Shown here: one piece after another, positions 14,960 through 15,872 of the stretch
How positions within the stretch are numbered: the stretch's first letter is position 1
Layout of the letters: every line of letters starts with the position of its first letter
Source of the DNA: Bryobacterales bacterium
GTDB lineage: Bacteria; Acidobacteriota; Terriglobia; Bryobacterales; Bryobacteraceae
DNA: 15,872 nucleotides
NCBI GenBank assembly: GCA_003132905.1
Contig: PKZC01000436.1
Location: 5,739-21,610, forward strand
Direction: 5' to 3'
Made by a program: the position numbers and the translations under genes
The notes under the pieces: generated by a model
Databases searched by the model: none
What the model saw: only the letters and a program-made list of their open reading frames with translations
Told to the model about the DNA's origin: nothing

Positions 14960-15172
14960 TGCAGCGGCGACATCGTCCGGGAGACTATGAGATGCGGAAG
15001 TACATTGCACCTGTCGAGTCCCAGGCCTGCCGTCTTGACGTTTGTGTCGGCCGATCGACTCAAACTGCCGACACACGAGTATCGACCAGCCTTCTGAGAC
15101 TGGAATTTGAGCGATTTAGAGAGGGCCATTCAATTGCACCCGGTGGAACGTCAGAGGAAGAACCGTCAGGAC

Positions 15173-15478
15173 ATGCCTGAAGCGACTTGGGAACCTCACG
15201 AGAAACACGGACGGCTCACGACGGAGAGTGACCTGCCAGCTAGCGTTTATGCATTTCCCAAACAGCGAAAAGAACCGCTGACCGACGCAGAGCACGTGCG
15301 TAACGCCGTCGCCCGGTTCGATCAAGTCATCGACGTCTCCGATGAAGATCGTGATTTGGCGTTCGCGAACATCCAGACAGCTGCACGGCACTATGGTGTT
15401 AACCTCTCGGAAGGGTCCTGGCACGATCTGGGCATCCACCGGCGGAAGAGAAGAAAAGCGCCACCAGACGCGCTGTGA
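15173..15478 (+). CDS. DUF6582 domain protein
   Basis: The ATG at 15173 gives 101 residues; the frame is open 22 codons further upstream, but that part looks unrelated. The core LPASVYAFPKQRKEPLTDAEH, then VRNAVARFDQV, then SDEDRDLAFANIQTAARHYGV, followed by SWHDLG, matches DUF6582. This is a small helical domain found in phage, plasmid and chromosomal genes of soil bacteria, with unknown function. A basic tail (HRRKRRKAPP) ends the protein. GAGGA lies farther upstream than ideal. Its neighbour, the ArdC remnant, suggests that it arrived with a mobile element, although it may now be independent. Confidence 0.8.
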   Translation: MPEATWEPHEKHGRLTTESDLPASVYAFPKQRKEPLTDAEHVRNAVARFDQVIDVSDEDRDLAFANIQTAARHYGVNLSEGSWHDLGIHRRKRRKAPPDAL

Positions 15479-15499
15479 CGTGAACCGCGGAGGCATGAA

Positions 15500-15872
15500 A
15501 TGAAGGCAGTCGTCGTCCACAAGTATGGCGGTCCGGAGGTTCTGAAGTTCGAGGACTATCCGGATCCGGTGCCAGGTGCAGGCGAGGTGCTCGTGCGAGT
15601 CGCCGCCGCGAGCGTGAACCCGCTCGACTACAAGCGGCGTGCCGGGTTAACGGACGATTATTATCCGATCCATTTCCCGGGCCTCATAGGGGTCGATATG
15701 GCGGGAACCGTCTTGAAGATCGGGCCGGAGGTGGAAGGGTTTTCCGTCGGCGATCAGGTCTTCTCTATGGCAGACAATACTTACGCTGAACTTTGTGTCG
15801 TCAGTGCGGCGATCCTGGCGAAGGTCCCCAAGGGGCTCGATTTGATCCAAGCGGCGGCGCTGCCGCTGGTGA
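15500..15872 (+). CDS. NADPH:quinone oxidoreductase-like MDR enzyme (partial, 3' end outside window)
   Basis: The frame begins at ATG 15500 with GGAGG 6 nt upstream and stays open to the window edge (124 codons). The sequence MKAVVVHKYGGPEVLKFED, then VLVRVAAASVNPLDYKRRAG, PGLIGVDMAGTV and FSVGDQVF is the N-terminal GroES-like domain of zinc-independent medium-chain dehydrogenase/reductases of the quinone-oxidoreductase type. These reduce quinones or enones with NADPH. The Rossmann domain lies beyond the window, so cofactor motifs cannot be checked. It follows the DUF6582 gene by 21 bp, possibly sharing its transcript. Confidence 0.92.
   Translation, partial: MKAVVVHKYGGPEVLKFEDYPDPVPGAGEVLVRVAAASVNPLDYKRRAGLTDDYYPIHFPGLIGVDMAGTVLKIGPEVEGFSVGDQVFSMADNTYAELCVVSAAILAKVPKGLDLIQAAALPLV

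Noticed and set aside
14641..15129. 162-codon minus-strand open frame
   Set aside because: It is serine/arginine-rich, without family resemblance, and overlaps the better-supported ArdC remnant in another frame.
1..15872. CRISPR array
   Set aside because: No series of regularly spaced identical repeats is present anywhere in the window.

Overview
The window looks like a soil Acidobacteriota chromosome (Solibacter/Bryobacter-like). This is judged from the protein styles: short-form PepSY-TM protein, DUF6152 with its partner protein, and Sec-exported class I methyltransferase. The GC content looks moderately high and genes are arranged in short operons on both strands. No ribosomal marker is present, so the phylum is an inference.

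Layout. (1) Positions 1-821, minus strand: an ECF sigma factor followed by a zinc-finger anti-sigma factor that runs off the left edge. (2) Positions 1008-2271, plus strand: a TlpA-like thiol-disulfide lipoprotein and a 4-TM PepSY-family protein without its soluble PepSY domain. (3) Positions 2304-4618, minus strand: a TauE/SafE-type (TSUP) exporter, a universal stress protein and an exported TPR protein in one unit. The exporter gene has an in-frame TGA at codon 24, downstream of a good ATG/RBS. (4) Positions 4862-8774, plus strand: a tripartite efflux operon like mdtNOP-ytcA, made of an outer-membrane channel, the small YtcA protein, the periplasmic adaptor MdtN and a shortened FUSC/MdtO inner-membrane subunit.

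(5) Positions 8787-11284 are mobile-element territory. They hold a serine-recombinase C-terminal remnant and then a segment of about 2.1 kb bounded by inverted repeats of about 70 bp. That segment carries an unknown gene and an intact tyrosine recombinase. (6) Positions 11473-12736, minus strand: a DUF6152 protein overlapping by 4 nt an exported protein whose gene carries a 1-nt frameshift. (7) Positions 13204-14220, minus strand: an exported SAM-methyltransferase-fold protein followed by an exported TRAM-like small protein. (8) Positions 14221-15478: a gene-poor stretch with an ArdC N-terminal remnant and an intact DUF6582 gene. (9) From 15500, plus strand: the start of a quinone-oxidoreductase-like MDR enzyme, cut by the window edge.

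The most unusual points are the TGA-interrupted exporter with a hairpin just after the TGA, the inverted-repeat-bounded integrase module, the exported methyltransferase/TRAM pair, and loss of soluble domains in two membrane proteins. Two interrupted reading frames in 16 kb mean that assembly error has to be considered before biology.
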